From DASXVX01 sp036504075 (lineage in GTDB: Bacteria; Bacillota; Sulfobacillia; Symbiobacteriales; Symbiobacteriaceae), in NCBI GenBank assembly GCA_036504075.1, contig DASXVX010000053.1:1-43631 (forward strand): DNA of 43,631 bases. Reading direction: 5' to 3'. The first letter of the stretch is position 1. Each line of letters begins with the position of its first letter. The translations under genes and the position numbers were made by a program. The notes beneath the pieces are model-generated. The model was given only the letters and a program-made list of their open reading frames with translations, was not told the origin of the DNA and made no database searches. This document shows positions 35,793-43,631 of the stretch, in pieces.

Positions 35793-36239
35793 CTAGTAGA
35801 GCACGACTGTGGTCGGCTGGTAAGTGGCGCCGGTGGTAACCGGCATGGTCGCGTAGGGCATTGCGGTCTCCCAGCCGTACGGGGCCACCGTTCCCAGGTG
35901 GGCCGCCTTGCCGAACGGGGCGACGGTCCGCCCAACCTGTGCGGTCTTTCCGTACGGCGTGGTCATTCCGTAGGGCTGTCCGCCGGCGATGCCGCGGATG
36001 CCGACATGGAAGCCCATCTCACGGGCCTCGCGTGCCTCCCACGGCCCCATGGTCAGCCACTGGGGTTCCCGGACTTCGAAGGTCCGGATGGCCTCCCGCT
36101 CCGTGAGGCCGGAGCCTAACAGGGCGCCCATGAGCGCGGCTTCCCGTAACGCATGTTCGAGGGGGGCTCCCATCCGAAGCTCCTCCGCGGCGTGCCGAGC
36201 AATGGCATCTACCGACCGGGCCGTCAATCGCCGTGGCAT
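35793..36239 (-). CDS. Protein of unknown function with PYG/PFG repeats
   Basis: A 148-residue protein I do not recognise. Residues 1-60 are helical and charged (RSVDAIARHAAEELRMG, then EREAIRTFEVREPQW). The C-terminal half (about 80-148) has no charge pattern and repeats short Gly-turn units: PYGMTTPYGKTAQVG, TVAPFGKAAHLG, TVAPYGWETAMPYAT. No signal peptide or membrane span is seen. The repeats resemble surface or spore-coat low-complexity proteins, but that is only a guess. GGAGGT lies 11 bases before the ATG. It is transcribed alone, with a terminator. Confidence 0.65.
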   Translation of the reverse strand: MPRRLTARSVDAIARHAAEELRMGAPLEHALREAALMGALLGSGLTEREAIRTFEVREPQWLTMGPWEAREAREMGFHVGIRGIAGGQPYGMTTPYGKTAQVGRTVAPFGKAAHLGTVAPYGWETAMPYATMPVTTGATYQPTTVVLY

Positions 36240-36302
36240 AGTGAAGCAGCACCTCCGGCGTCATTCTATGCCTGCGCAGGGCCGGGGTGACATAATTCGG
36301 CG

Positions 36303-37304
36303 CTACCGGAGGGGGAGCAGGCGCCGTTTCCGGGACAGAAGGCGGGCGAACGGATAGCGAAAATCGTGGCCGGAGAGGGCCGAGAGAGGGGCGTACAGGA
36401 CCACCGGCGTCAACACCACCCGGAGGAGGGCCCAGCCAACAGCCGCCGGGTACAGGAACTCAACGCCGATTTGATAGGAGTTTGCGAAGACTTGCCCGGC
36501 CAGGTAAAGCAGGGCGAGCAGCCCCAAACTCACCGCCGCGCCCTGAACGGCGTGGCGTTCCACGAACGTCGAACGCTTCCGGCCATAGACCCAGGTGACA
36601 GTAGCCACACCGATGACCGGCACCAGAACGATTTGCCCGGAAAAGAGGCAGACAAAAGGGAGTAACTGGGCGATGAACGCCACGAATCGGTCAGGCGTGA
36701 GGACGAGCTTCCGCCGCAGACCGGCGACGATGAGACTGGTCGCGAGGAAGGCCAAAATGAATCCCGCGGACCGGAGATTGACAGAAGGGGAGGTAATCGC
36801 CCTCCATAGATGGGAGGCGTTAAGAGCAGGCTGATTCGTGTGCCAGAAAGAAACCATGTTGATCATCCACACAAGGAAGTTAGCCGTCATCGGCGCCAGG
36901 AAGGCGAGCAGGGGCTGGCTCAGGGTGGCTGCCAACCAGCCGGTTGCCAGGATCACGAGCGACATCCACACGTTAGCGACGAGGGGATGCGAAGAGGCTG
37001 GGAAACGGCCGGAGAGGGCCAACGCAGAAAGCGTGATCCCCAGCGTCAAGGCGGCCGTTAGCACCCAGTCCCGCCGGGTGACGGGCAGGGAGGTCACTTC
37101 CCGGAGTTGCCGGCCGGCGGTCTCCGCATCGCCAAAGGCGGCCAGCGCCCGCTCGGTGGCTTCAGCCGGGGAGAGCCCTTCCTGCCGGTAGGCTGCCACT
37201 GCGTCGGTCAGGTGTGCCCGCAGTTCCTCCGCCTTATCGCCGTCTGCGGGGAGTTCGGCCACCGACAGCAACGTTGCCAGATACCCTTCAATCCGGTCTA
37301 TCAT
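36303..37304 (-). CDS. Membrane protein with permease-prefix-like N-terminus, PadR partner
   Basis: A 333-residue protein. The first 75 residues (MIDRIEGYLATLL, SPAEATERALAAFGDAETAG) are the helical prefix found on many PadR-linked membrane proteins and HAAS-type signalling proteins. About seven to eight hydrophobic segments follow, and the C-terminus is basic (ARLLSRKRRLLPLR). Function is unknown; such pairs often respond to membrane-active compounds. ATG 37304 overlaps the padR stop (ATGA) and GGGGGTG lies upstream, so it is co-expressed with the regulator. Confidence 0.72.
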   Translation of the reverse strand: MIDRIEGYLATLLSVAELPADGDKAEELRAHLTDAVAAYRQEGLSPAEATERALAAFGDAETAGRQLREVTSLPVTRRDWVLTAALTLGITLSALALSGRFPASSHPLVANVWMSLVILATGWLAATLSQPLLAFLAPMTANFLVWMINMVSFWHTNQPALNASHLWRAITSPSVNLRSAGFILAFLATSLIVAGLRRKLVLTPDRFVAFIAQLLPFVCLFSGQIVLVPVIGVATVTWVYGRKRSTFVERHAVQGAAVSLGLLALLYLAGQVFANSYQIGVEFLYPAAVGWALLRVVLTPVVLYAPLSALSGHDFRYPFARLLSRKRRLLPLR

Positions 37305-37630
37305 GACGGCACCCCCAGGACGGAATTCATGGACTGCACGAAGTGCTTCCATTCTTCCAGCCAGAGGCGGTGCGCCGCCCGGCCCGGCTCCATCAGCCGG
37401 TAGTACCGGCGGCGCCCGCCTTCGCCTTCGCCCCAGTAGCTCTCCACCAACCCGTCCTGTTCCAGTCGTTTGAGCGCCGGGTAGAGCGTGCCGTCTTTCA
37501 ATGCGAAAGTCTCGCCGCCCTTTTGTGCCACTTCCCTGGCCAGCAGGTAGCCATAGGCATCCCCGTCGTGCAGCACGGCGAGAATCAGCGGCTCGATGCA
37601 GCCCTTGAGCAATTCCTTGTTGATCGCCAT
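37301..37630 (-). CDS. PadR-family transcriptional regulator
   Basis: A 109-residue winged-helix protein. The pattern LILAVLHDGDAYGYLLAREV, then GTLYPALKRLEQDGLV and RRRYYRL, is diagnostic of PadR. It ends in a short dimerisation helix (GRAAHRLWLEEWKHFVQ), so it is the small PadR-s2-like type. ATG 37630 is preferred because GAGGGTGG precedes it; GTG 37642 is possible. It is the first gene of a two-gene unit with the membrane protein and probably represses its own promoter at the palindrome just upstream. Confidence 0.88.
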   Translation of the reverse strand: MAINKELLKGCIEPLILAVLHDGDAYGYLLAREVAQKGGETFALKDGTLYPALKRLEQDGLVESYWGEGEGGRRRYYRLMEPGRAAHRLWLEEWKHFVQSMNSVLGVPS

Positions 37631-37649
37631 CGATTTCACCACCCTCGTA

Positions 37650-37689
37650 ATACTAGGTATAGTATATAGCGAGGATGATCCGGCGACAA
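37650..37689 (-). promoter_or_regulatory. padR promoter with overlapping palindromic operator
   Basis: On the minus strand, TTGTCG (37689-37684), a 17-base spacer and TATACT (37666-37661) form the promoter. The palindrome ATACTA-GGTA-TAGTAT (37650-37665) covers the -10 and the start point, where a dimeric repressor would block transcription. Confidence 0.65.
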
Positions 37690-37696
37690 GAGTAAA

Positions 37697-38734
37697 TTAC
37701 GAAATTATTGTGACTGCCAACGCCGTGAGCGAGTCCATGTGGGCATGCAGCAGCATGAGCATGCCGTGCCGCCGGCGGGCCAGTCCCTGCCAGCCGTTGG
37801 GCAGCACGGCTCCGGGCTGGTACCGGAGGGGCAAGGGGTAGAGGCTGGCCAGCAGGTAGTCGTACCAGAGCCGGAACATATGCTGCCGCTCGGCGAGCGT
37901 GAGCGGCTGCTCGGCGGTGTAGCCTTGCAAAAAGGCGATGGCCCGCCCCCGGTCGAGCCCGCCGTCGGGCATCAGCGCCGTCTCCACCAGGGCCCGGGCC
38001 ACTTCCAGCCCCCGCCACCGGGGGCCGGCGAAGTCCCAGTCCAGAATCGCCGAGACCCGGCCGTCCGGGTGGAAGAGCAGGTTGCCGGGGTAGTAATCGC
38101 CGTGGACGACCTGAAAAACCTCGCCTGCGTACGCGCCAGGGTCGATGGGTGCCCGGCCGATGGCCTCCAGCCGGAAAGCGGCCGCTGCCATGGCCAGGTT
38201 GTCCGTCTCGTCTGGCCCGTCCACCTCGTTTAGCCCGCCCGCCCGGGCCGTTCCGTTCGACGGGTGCGGCGTCGCCCGGCCCCGGGCCGCCGCCAGCAGG
38301 CTTTCCGCCCGCTCCTGAATCAGCCCGTTCTCCGGGATGGCCGACGGGCCGGCCGGCAGAACGGCCAGCGTCCGGTGCAGACGGCCCAGGGCCGCCCCGA
38401 TCTGCCCGGCCGCTGTCTCTGTAGCCTCCCCGGCCCGCAGGTGTGCGCCGGGGGCAAACGCCGATACTGCCATCCACCCTTCGGGCGAGGGGGCGAGCCA
38501 GTCGCCTTTCAGCGTCCGCCGGACCTCGGGCACCGGGTGGCCGGCGGCGGCAGCGTGCGTCTGGATTGCCAGCGTGGGTGCGATGGTGGCGGGCGTCCAC
38601 TCGGCGCCGCGGTAGACTTTCACGACATGGTCGCCGGCCCGCCAGACCTGGTGGATGTACCCGCCTGGCACCGGGGTGATTTCCACAGCGGTGAGGCCGT
38701 AGTGGGTCGCCAGGGTTTCGGCGAGCGTGCTCAT
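37697..38734 (-). CDS. APH/CotS-like kinase-fold phosphotransferase
   Basis: A 345-residue protein with the aminoglycoside-phosphotransferase (PF01636-like) fold: an N-terminal lobe with GDHVVKVYR, then the catalytic loop VVHGDYYPGNLLF (Asp213, Asn218) and the metal-binding ILDWDFAG (Asp232). Such proteins phosphorylate small molecules (aminoglycosides, macrolides, homoserine, choline) or serve spore-coat roles; the substrate is open. The stretch at about 150-180 is a loose insertion between lobe segments. ATG 38734 overlaps the stop of the PEP-synthase-like gene (ATGA), so the two form one unit. Confidence 0.8.
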   Translation of the reverse strand: MSTLAETLATHYGLTAVEITPVPGGYIHQVWRAGDHVVKVYRGAEWTPATIAPTLAIQTHAAAAGHPVPEVRRTLKGDWLAPSPEGWMAVSAFAPGAHLRAGEATETAAGQIGAALGRLHRTLAVLPAGPSAIPENGLIQERAESLLAAARGRATPHPSNGTARAGGLNEVDGPDETDNLAMAAAAFRLEAIGRAPIDPGAYAGEVFQVVHGDYYPGNLLFHPDGRVSAILDWDFAGPRWRGLEVARALVETALMPDGGLDRGRAIAFLQGYTAEQPLTLAERQHMFRLWYDYLLASLYPLPLRYQPGAVLPNGWQGLARRRHGMLMLLHAHMDSLTALAVTIIS

Positions 38735-41478
38735 TTGAGCTCAGGACCCACGATACCGCTGTCGCCGTCCACCCGGAGCACCTGACCGTCCCGGAAGGCC
38801 GTCATGGCATCCGCCACGTTGACCACCGCCGGAATGCCATACTCTCGGGCGACGATGGCCCCGTGCGAAAGGTACCCGCCGACCTCCATGACCACCGCCG
38901 ACGCCCGCAGGAACAGCGGCGTCCAGGCCGGGTCCGTGGACGGCGCCACCAGCACTTCGCCCCGCCGCAAAGCCGTGCCCTCGGCGGGATGCCGAATCAG
39001 CCGGGCCGGCCCGCTCGCCTTGCCGCTGGAGACGGCCACGCCCTGGAGCATGCCCGCCGCCCGGTCGGCCGACCGCCCGGGGCCGGTCACGCCGGGACCG
39101 TCCGCCGCACCCGGTGCGACCCGCTGCAAGCCCGCCGGTTCCAGCCCGGGCCGCCGGTTGACGACCGCCCGGTCGCCCAGAATCACATCCGGCGCGGCCT
39201 CGGCCTCCATCGCCCGCCGCCGCTCCCGTCGATGCGCCAATATCGTACCGAGTCCCTTGCCGTCCCACTGCACCGCGAGCAGCGAGGCAATCTCGTCGCC
39301 CGTCAGGAAAAAGACCTCGTCCGGCCGCTGCAGAATGCCTTTGGCCGTGAGCCGTCGACCGATCGCCAGGGCCGACAATCGGGCCGGCTGCACCAGACGC
39401 ACCAGCGCCGACTTGGCCCCTTCCCGCAGCCGCATGGCCTCCCGGGCTTTCCCTAGCAGGAACCGGTAAAGCGGGTAGGTCGGGGCGAACCGCAGGGCCG
39501 CCGCTACATCAGCCTCCGCTGCGTGTCGCTTGGCCCGGGCGACTGCCGCCGGATCCGTCTCCGGGAGCCCGTCCTGCACGTAGCTGCAGACCGTTTGCAG
39601 CACGAACGTCGGGTCCTCCGACCAGCGCGGGTTCATGATCTCCATTTCGTAGACGCCGCGGTGGCCGAACTCCTGGAGGAACTCCTCCAGCAGCTTCAGG
39701 GTCTTCGTGCCCCGCAGCACGTCCCGGAAGGATTCCGCCGAAAAGGGCTCGGCGGTGAAGTACTTCTTGGCCAGCGGCTCCTGGAGCGCCTGCCCGGCCA
39801 CAGCTACCAGCCGGTAGCCCTGTTCGGCGCTGGTGATGCCCTCGGTGCCTGCGAGCAGCGCCGACGTCAGCGACTGCCCCCGGCCCGGCAGCTTTCGCTC
39901 CAGCAATTCCGCCAGCCGGGCCGACCAGAGGCCGCCCACGTTGTGAATCATCGTTTCGGGCAGGAATTCCCGCCGCTGCCGCTCCACCGCCCAGAGGCGG
40001 TGCAGAAACTCCAGCTCGTGGAACCGGTCGCTGAACGGATGGCTCTCGAACTCCCGGCACCAGTCGAAGACTTTCCGGAAGGACGCGTTCGCGTTCCGGG
40101 CCGCCCGGCGCAACACCCCGCCCATTTTGGCGAGGCGGCGGAAGCGAAGCTGCCCCAGCCGGGTCCAGGCCGGCGCCGGCGGCGGCACCTGAATCTCCGG
40201 TTGATGGCCGCCCAGCGCCCGGTTGGTCTCCGCGGGCTTCCAGCCAAACGCATCGTAAGCCGCCCACTGGACGGCCGAGAGGTTCATGTACGCCCGCCCT
40301 TCATTCTGGCGGCTCCAGGTCAGCCCCTCCGGGAACTCGTAGCCCGCCCGCCAGAAGATCTGCCGGAGCAGCACTTCCACGGTGAGCGAGTTGAACCACC
40401 AGCCCAGGGGCGACTGCACGCCGGGCATGGCGTCTTTCAGGTTGGCGTTGGACCAGATCGTCGCCTGGCCGGCCAACTCCGGGAACGTCGCCTCAGGCAA
40501 CGCGGTGATCGGCCGGGCCTGGGTCACCCAGAGGTAGAAGCCGTCGTGGCACCACTCCACGTCCTGCGGCTGAACGCCGTCCCCGAGCGTGTCCTGGATG
40601 CGCCGGACGACCCGGGTCAGCTCCTCAAGCTGCGGCTTTTCCAGCACCGGCTCGCTCCGGTCGGCATAGCCCAGGGCTTCGGTCACCGTGCCCCCGTCGT
40701 AGCCCGGCCGCACGGCCTGGTGCTTGAAGCCAATCCGCCCGCCCACCAGCTTGACCGGGCCCGTATGGTCGATGTGCAAATGGTATTCGTCGGCCTCCAC
40801 CGAGCCGGAGACGACCGACTCGCCCAGCCCGAAGCCGGCGTTGACGACCACCCGGTCCCGCCGCCCGGTGACCGGGTCGGCCGAGAAGGCGACGCCGGCG
40901 TACAGCGACTGGAGCAGTTCCTGAACGACGAGCGCGCCGCCCACCTGGCGGTCCGTCAGCCCCATTTTCCGGCGGTAGGCCACGGCGGTGGGTGTCCAGA
41001 GGGAGGCATAGCAGCCCCGGATCGCATCCGCCAGCCGGTCGTCGCCGATTACATTGAGAAACGACTTGTGAATGCCGGCGAAAGATGCCGCCGCCGAGTC
41101 CTCCGCCGTCGCCGACGAGCGAACGGCCAGGCCCACCGCCTTGTCCACCCCCGCCACGCCCAGGGCGGCTCGGATTTCCGGTATCAGCCCGGACGGCAGC
41201 GATCCGGCCAGAATCCGCTCCTGGAGCTCGGCCAGCCGGGTGGCAGCGGCCGGGTCGGCGGCCTCCTCTGCTTGAAGGACGGCCAGGGCCTCGACTTCGG
41301 GCATGAACCCGTTCTCAGCGAGGAAGTCCCAGTAAGCTTCGACCGCTACCACGCATCCGCGGGGAACGCGGAAACCGAATCGGGCCAACCGGCCGGTGTT
41401 CCAGCCCTTCCCGCCTACCCGTGCGGGGCCGGCGGACAGCGCTTCTGCGAAGGTCAGTGCGTACGGCAAATGAATCAC
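38731..41478 (-). CDS. PEP-synthase/rifampicin-phosphotransferase-like three-domain enzyme
   Basis: A 915-residue protein with the layout of the PPDK superfamily: an N-terminal ATP-grasp half (VGGKGWNTGRLARFGFRVP, then AVRSSATAEDSAAASFAG and QARPITALPE), a long middle domain (about 330-760) and a C-terminal phosphohistidine swivel domain (GGYLSHGAIVAREYGIPAVV, His872). The middle domain lacks the PEP/pyruvate barrel motifs, which fits rifampicin phosphotransferase rather than true PEP synthase. It is therefore a candidate antibiotic- or small-molecule-phosphorylating enzyme. The GTG 41478 start has no spaced ribosome site; TTG 41469 after GGGGTGA is a good alternative. It is divergent from a TetR gene. 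Confidence 0.8.
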   Translation of the reverse strand: MIHLPYALTFAEALSAGPARVGGKGWNTGRLARFGFRVPRGCVVAVEAYWDFLAENGFMPEVEALAVLQAEEAADPAAATRLAELQERILAGSLPSGLIPEIRAALGVAGVDKAVGLAVRSSATAEDSAAASFAGIHKSFLNVIGDDRLADAIRGCYASLWTPTAVAYRRKMGLTDRQVGGALVVQELLQSLYAGVAFSADPVTGRRDRVVVNAGFGLGESVVSGSVEADEYHLHIDHTGPVKLVGGRIGFKHQAVRPGYDGGTVTEALGYADRSEPVLEKPQLEELTRVVRRIQDTLGDGVQPQDVEWCHDGFYLWVTQARPITALPEATFPELAGQATIWSNANLKDAMPGVQSPLGWWFNSLTVEVLLRQIFWRAGYEFPEGLTWSRQNEGRAYMNLSAVQWAAYDAFGWKPAETNRALGGHQPEIQVPPPAPAWTRLGQLRFRRLAKMGGVLRRAARNANASFRKVFDWCREFESHPFSDRFHELEFLHRLWAVERQRREFLPETMIHNVGGLWSARLAELLERKLPGRGQSLTSALLAGTEGITSAEQGYRLVAVAGQALQEPLAKKYFTAEPFSAESFRDVLRGTKTLKLLEEFLQEFGHRGVYEMEIMNPRWSEDPTFVLQTVCSYVQDGLPETDPAAVARAKRHAAEADVAAALRFAPTYPLYRFLLGKAREAMRLREGAKSALVRLVQPARLSALAIGRRLTAKGILQRPDEVFFLTGDEIASLLAVQWDGKGLGTILAHRRERRRAMEAEAAPDVILGDRAVVNRRPGLEPAGLQRVAPGAADGPGVTGPGRSADRAAGMLQGVAVSSGKASGPARLIRHPAEGTALRRGEVLVAPSTDPAWTPLFLRASAVVMEVGGYLSHGAIVAREYGIPAVVNVADAMTAFRDGQVLRVDGDSGIVGPELK

Positions 41479-41521
41479 CCCATCAAATTGTACATCTTTC
41501 AGGCGGCGTTATCCTTTTCCG

Positions 41522-41531
41522 GATTCGAATC
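41522..41531. repeat. Palindrome between tetR-like and PEP-synthase-like genes
   Basis: GATTCGAATC is a perfect 10-bp palindrome in the 72-base gap between divergent starts, so it is a candidate operator of the TetR-family protein. It is shorter than usual for that family. Confidence 0.35.
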
Positions 41532-41550
41532 GATCGGATAGCGACCCGGC

Positions 41551-42165
41551 ATGGACCGCACAGGACCGGGACGCTTGACAGCAATCGGTGCCACGCTTGT
41601 CCACACCGGTCTGAAGTTGATCGCGGCGAACGGCTTCGAGGCGACTTCGGTCGACGAGATTACCACGGCTGCCGGCGTGGCCAAGGGCACTTTTTACAAC
41701 TACTTCAAGACCAAGGAGGACCTGGCGCTGGCCGGCGTGGCCCAGGCGCAGGCGGAGATGGTCACCCGGGTCGAGGCGCTGATCGCCGCACACCCCGCCA
41801 CCCGTGATCGGCTGCAGCGGCTCTTTGACGAGATCGTCACCTGGGTCGTGGCGAATCCGGAGCCCGCCTGGATTTGGGGCCTGGAGCAACTGCGGCGGGG
41901 GCGGTCCGATGCATATGGGGCCAGCGGCGTCAGCCAGGCGCTCATCCGGATCATCGAGGCCGGTCAGGCGGCGGGTGACGTGCGGACGGACCGGCCGTCC
42001 ATGTTATTGTCCCTGGAACTGGAGGGGCTCTTTTTGGCCTACCTCGCAGCCTGGAAGCACCGGGGCCGGGGCCGGCCGTTCGACCTGGCCGAGATGATGC
42101 GCCTGGCGGTGGACGACCTGCTGGACGGCATCGGGGCGGGACCGCTTCCCCGGGAGACGCGGTAG
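41551..42165 (+). CDS. TetR-family transcriptional regulator
   Basis: A 204-residue protein. The N-terminal helix-turn-helix (about 17-62, SVDEITTAAGVAKGTFYNYF, then KTKEDL) is typical of TetR. The ligand-binding C-terminal domain (about 70-195) is helical, as expected. It lies divergent to the PEP-synthase-like/kinase unit and directly upstream of the remnant of a second copy of that enzyme, so it probably controls this locus. The ATG has only a weak ribosome site. Confidence 0.9.
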   Translation: MDRTGPGRLTAIGATLVHTGLKLIAANGFEATSVDEITTAAGVAKGTFYNYFKTKEDLALAGVAQAQAEMVTRVEALIAAHPATRDRLQRLFDEIVTWVVANPEPAWIWGLEQLRRGRSDAYGASGVSQALIRIIEAGQAAGDVRTDRPSMLLSLELEGLFLAYLAAWKHRGRGRPFDLAEMMRLAVDDLLDGIGAGPLPRETR

Positions 42166-42192
42166 CGACATTCGCAGAGGAGGCAGCTATAT

Positions 42193-42842
42193 ATGGGCGG
42201 AGACTGGGTCATCAACTGGGAACAGGCGGCTGCGGCCGGTGCGGGCGTCGCCGGCGGGAAGGGCCCGAACCTCGGCCGTCTGCACCGGTACGGCTTTCCC
42301 GTGCCGCCGGGCGGCTGCCGGCCCTGCAGGAAGCGCTCGCAGGCCCGGACGCCGGTGGCCGACCGGAAGGCGAAGGATGACGCCTGGCGGGCCGAGACCC
42401 CGCCGGACGTGCTGATCGTCGACGCCGAAGGGCACCCGACCGTGCTGGAGAAGGCGGCGGTCGAGGCCGTCCTGCCCGGTGCAGCCCGGGAGAGCGCCCG
42501 GCCCGGCCCGGTGCGGTCCGGCTCACCGGTGTGGGCGTGGCCCCCGGTCGGGCCAGCGGGGCGGCCCGCATCATCCGGCATCCCGCCGAAGGACACTTGC
42601 TGCAAACAGGCGAAGTCTTGGTGGCACCTTCCACCGACCCTGGCTGGACGCCACTGTTCCTGCGGGCGTCGGCCATCGTCATGGAGGTCGGCGGCTATCT
42701 GTCCCACGGGGCCATTGTGGCCCGCGAGTATGGCATCCCTGCTGTGGTCAACATCCCCGGTCTGCTGGACACCGTCCGGGACTGCCGGCGCCTGGAGGTA
42801 GACGGTGACGCCGCCCATGTGCTGATGGACGCCGCCGACTAG
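42193..42842 (+). pseudogene. Collapsed copy of the PEP-synthase/rifampicin-phosphotransferase-like gene
   Basis: The first 40 codons (VINWEQAAAAGAGVAGGKGP, then NLGRLHRYGFPVPPGG) match the extreme N-terminus of the enzyme at 38731-41478. The text then jumps to its C-terminal linker (RKAKDDAWRAETPPDVLIVD) and swivel domain, so about 700 codons of ATP-grasp and middle domain are gone. A frameshift near 42515 moves the reading frame from 42193 to the one continuing GVGVAPGRASGAARIIRHPA to the stop at 42842, including GGYLSHGAIVAREYGIP. AGGAGG (about 42178) and ATG 42193 remain. A second frame slip is likely near 42310. The residual swivel domain alone could still be translated from GTG or ATG inside. 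Confidence 0.82.
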
Positions 42843-42881
42843 TGCGGTCCACCACCCCCCAAACAGGGAGGATTTGAGCCC

Positions 42882-43337
42882 ATGAACGTTCGCAAGGCCT
42901 TGCTTACCGTGGTCCACATCGTTTACGACATCGTCATGAAACTAAACCCGCGCAAACTGGCCGCCTCCGCCGTGATTATCGACGCGGGGGGCCGGGTCCT
43001 GGTCTTGCATTCCCGCTACGTGGGCGACGTCTGGACGTTGCCCGGTGGCGGCGTCGACCGGGGCGAGAACTTGGATGAAGCTGTGCTTCGGGAGTGCCTG
43101 GAGGAACTGGGCCTGCCGGTGACGATTGCCTGGTACATCGGCATGTACTACCACGCCGATGTCGCCGCCTACGTGGCGGCCTTCCGGTGCCACCTGGCCG
43201 GCGGGTCGATCCGGCTCTCCCACGAGCATACTGAATATCGCTGGGTGGCGCCTGCTGAACTGCCGCCCGGGCTGCGCCAGGTCGCAGAGGACGCCCTGGC
43301 CGGTCCGGGTCCGGCGGTAATCCGTACGTTCCGCTGA
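42882..43337 (+). CDS. NUDIX hydrolase
   Basis: A 151-residue protein with the NUDIX box GGGVDRGENLDEAVLRECLE, then ELGL (the GX5EX7REUXEEXGU pattern), so it cleaves nucleoside diphosphates linked to another moiety. The N-terminal 25 residues (VRKALLTVVHIVYDIVMKLN) are hydrophobic and are found on a NUDIX subgroup; they may contact the membrane or precede the domain. The substrate is not known. GGGAGGA precedes the ATG. It follows the pseudogene by 39 bases and could share the tetR transcript. Confidence 0.88.
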   Translation: MNVRKALLTVVHIVYDIVMKLNPRKLAASAVIIDAGGRVLVLHSRYVGDVWTLPGGGVDRGENLDEAVLRECLEELGLPVTIAWYIGMYYHADVAAYVAAFRCHLAGGSIRLSHEHTEYRWVAPAELPPGLRQVAEDALAGPGPAVIRTFR

Positions 43338-43631
43338 CCTGCTGGCGCCACCTGTGGCCACGTTGCTCCAGGTGATGCAAGACGAACACCCAAACGGCCG
43401 CGGATTTCACCATGAGCCAACCGGGGAGGGGGTATACCCAGTTTTTGGCCCGCCCGGACCGCAAGTTGGCCTCCTTTCGGGCGTTTCGAAAGATATTACC
43501 ACTGCTCCCGGCGTCACCCACTGATAATTTCCTTCGAATGAGGCACCGGTTGACCCTAACTTTCTGGAAACAAGCGCCAAAAAGTCAAAATTATACCGCT
43601 ATGGGGTAGCGAAATAGCGCTACTGGCCGTG
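43338..43631. other. End of window, no gene recognised
   Basis: About 290 bases without a supported gene. G+C falls toward the right end. TATAAT on the minus strand (43589-43594) and the CGCTA/TAGCG repeats near 43600 are the only notable signs, and no coding frame with a ribosome site was found. The next gene probably lies past the window. Confidence 0.4.

Noticed and set aside
38731..41478. Calling the large enzyme phosphoenolpyruvate synthase (ppsA)
   Set aside because: The C-terminal PEP/pyruvate-binding barrel is missing and the swivel domain is at the end, as in rifampicin phosphotransferase-like proteins.
43412..43609. 65-codon plus-strand frame near the right end
   Set aside because: No ribosome site, no domain, and a composition unlike neighbouring genes.

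Overview
This 43.6 kb window is chromosomal DNA of a high-G+C, low-divergence-from-Firmicutes bacterium, most likely a Symbiobacterium-like lineage. The reasons are: about two-thirds G+C in coding DNA; strong Shine-Dalgarno sites with many GTG and TTG starts; sigma-A-type promoters; a Bacillus-type SOS box before uvrA; an HPr with both the His15 and the regulatory serine site; a leucine T-box leader; and an operon of the YvlB/LiaX (DUF4097) envelope-stress kind that is typical of Firmicutes. No rRNA, tRNA, CRISPR array, intact insertion sequence or prophage was seen. Most of the window is housekeeping DNA with small accessory loci between.

Layout, left half. ptsH-ptsI (general PTS) have their own promoter and terminator. 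They are followed by a secreted LCAT-like lipase, a small DUF4190 membrane protein, and, on the minus strand, an MFS transporter coupled to an HNH nuclease. uvrA (SOS-controlled) follows, then a convergent CPBP membrane protease. Next come an unusual three-part membrane protein (zinc ribbon, trypsin-like protease, LivK-type binding domain), an ECF sigma factor with a probable membrane anti-sigma partner, and uvrC. An envelope and transport block follows: a GH18 protein with copper-amine-oxidase-like repeats, a polysaccharide deacetylase and an AspT/YidE-type transporter. Then come a histidine phosphatase, a uracil-DNA-glycosylase-like protein, an unknown protein and a degenerate Lgt-like protein paired with a TlpA/ResA thioredoxin.

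The most striking locus is at 22.8-27.6 kb. A DUF2089 regulator, three DUF4097 beta-repeat proteins, a short protein and a YvlD/LiaZ-like holin-fold membrane protein lie in one direction. The first five share a roughly 30-residue SHOCT-like helical module. This looks like an expanded YvlB/LiaX envelope-stress system without a visible PspC gene, followed by a Cof-type HAD phosphatase.

Right half. A lower-G+C two-gene island (DUF262 plus HEPN) is a candidate defence or toxin module. The minus-strand leucine operon leuA-leuC-leuD-leuB is preceded by a T-box with a CUC specifier and a TTGACA promoter, and it carries a long palindromic element between leuD and leuB. A PYG-repeat protein of unknown function and a PadR/membrane-protein pair with a palindromic operator follow. 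The last locus has an APH-fold kinase and a PEP-synthase/rifampicin-phosphotransferase-like enzyme, divergent from a TetR regulator. Behind TetR sits a collapsed second copy of the same enzyme, and then a NUDIX hydrolase.
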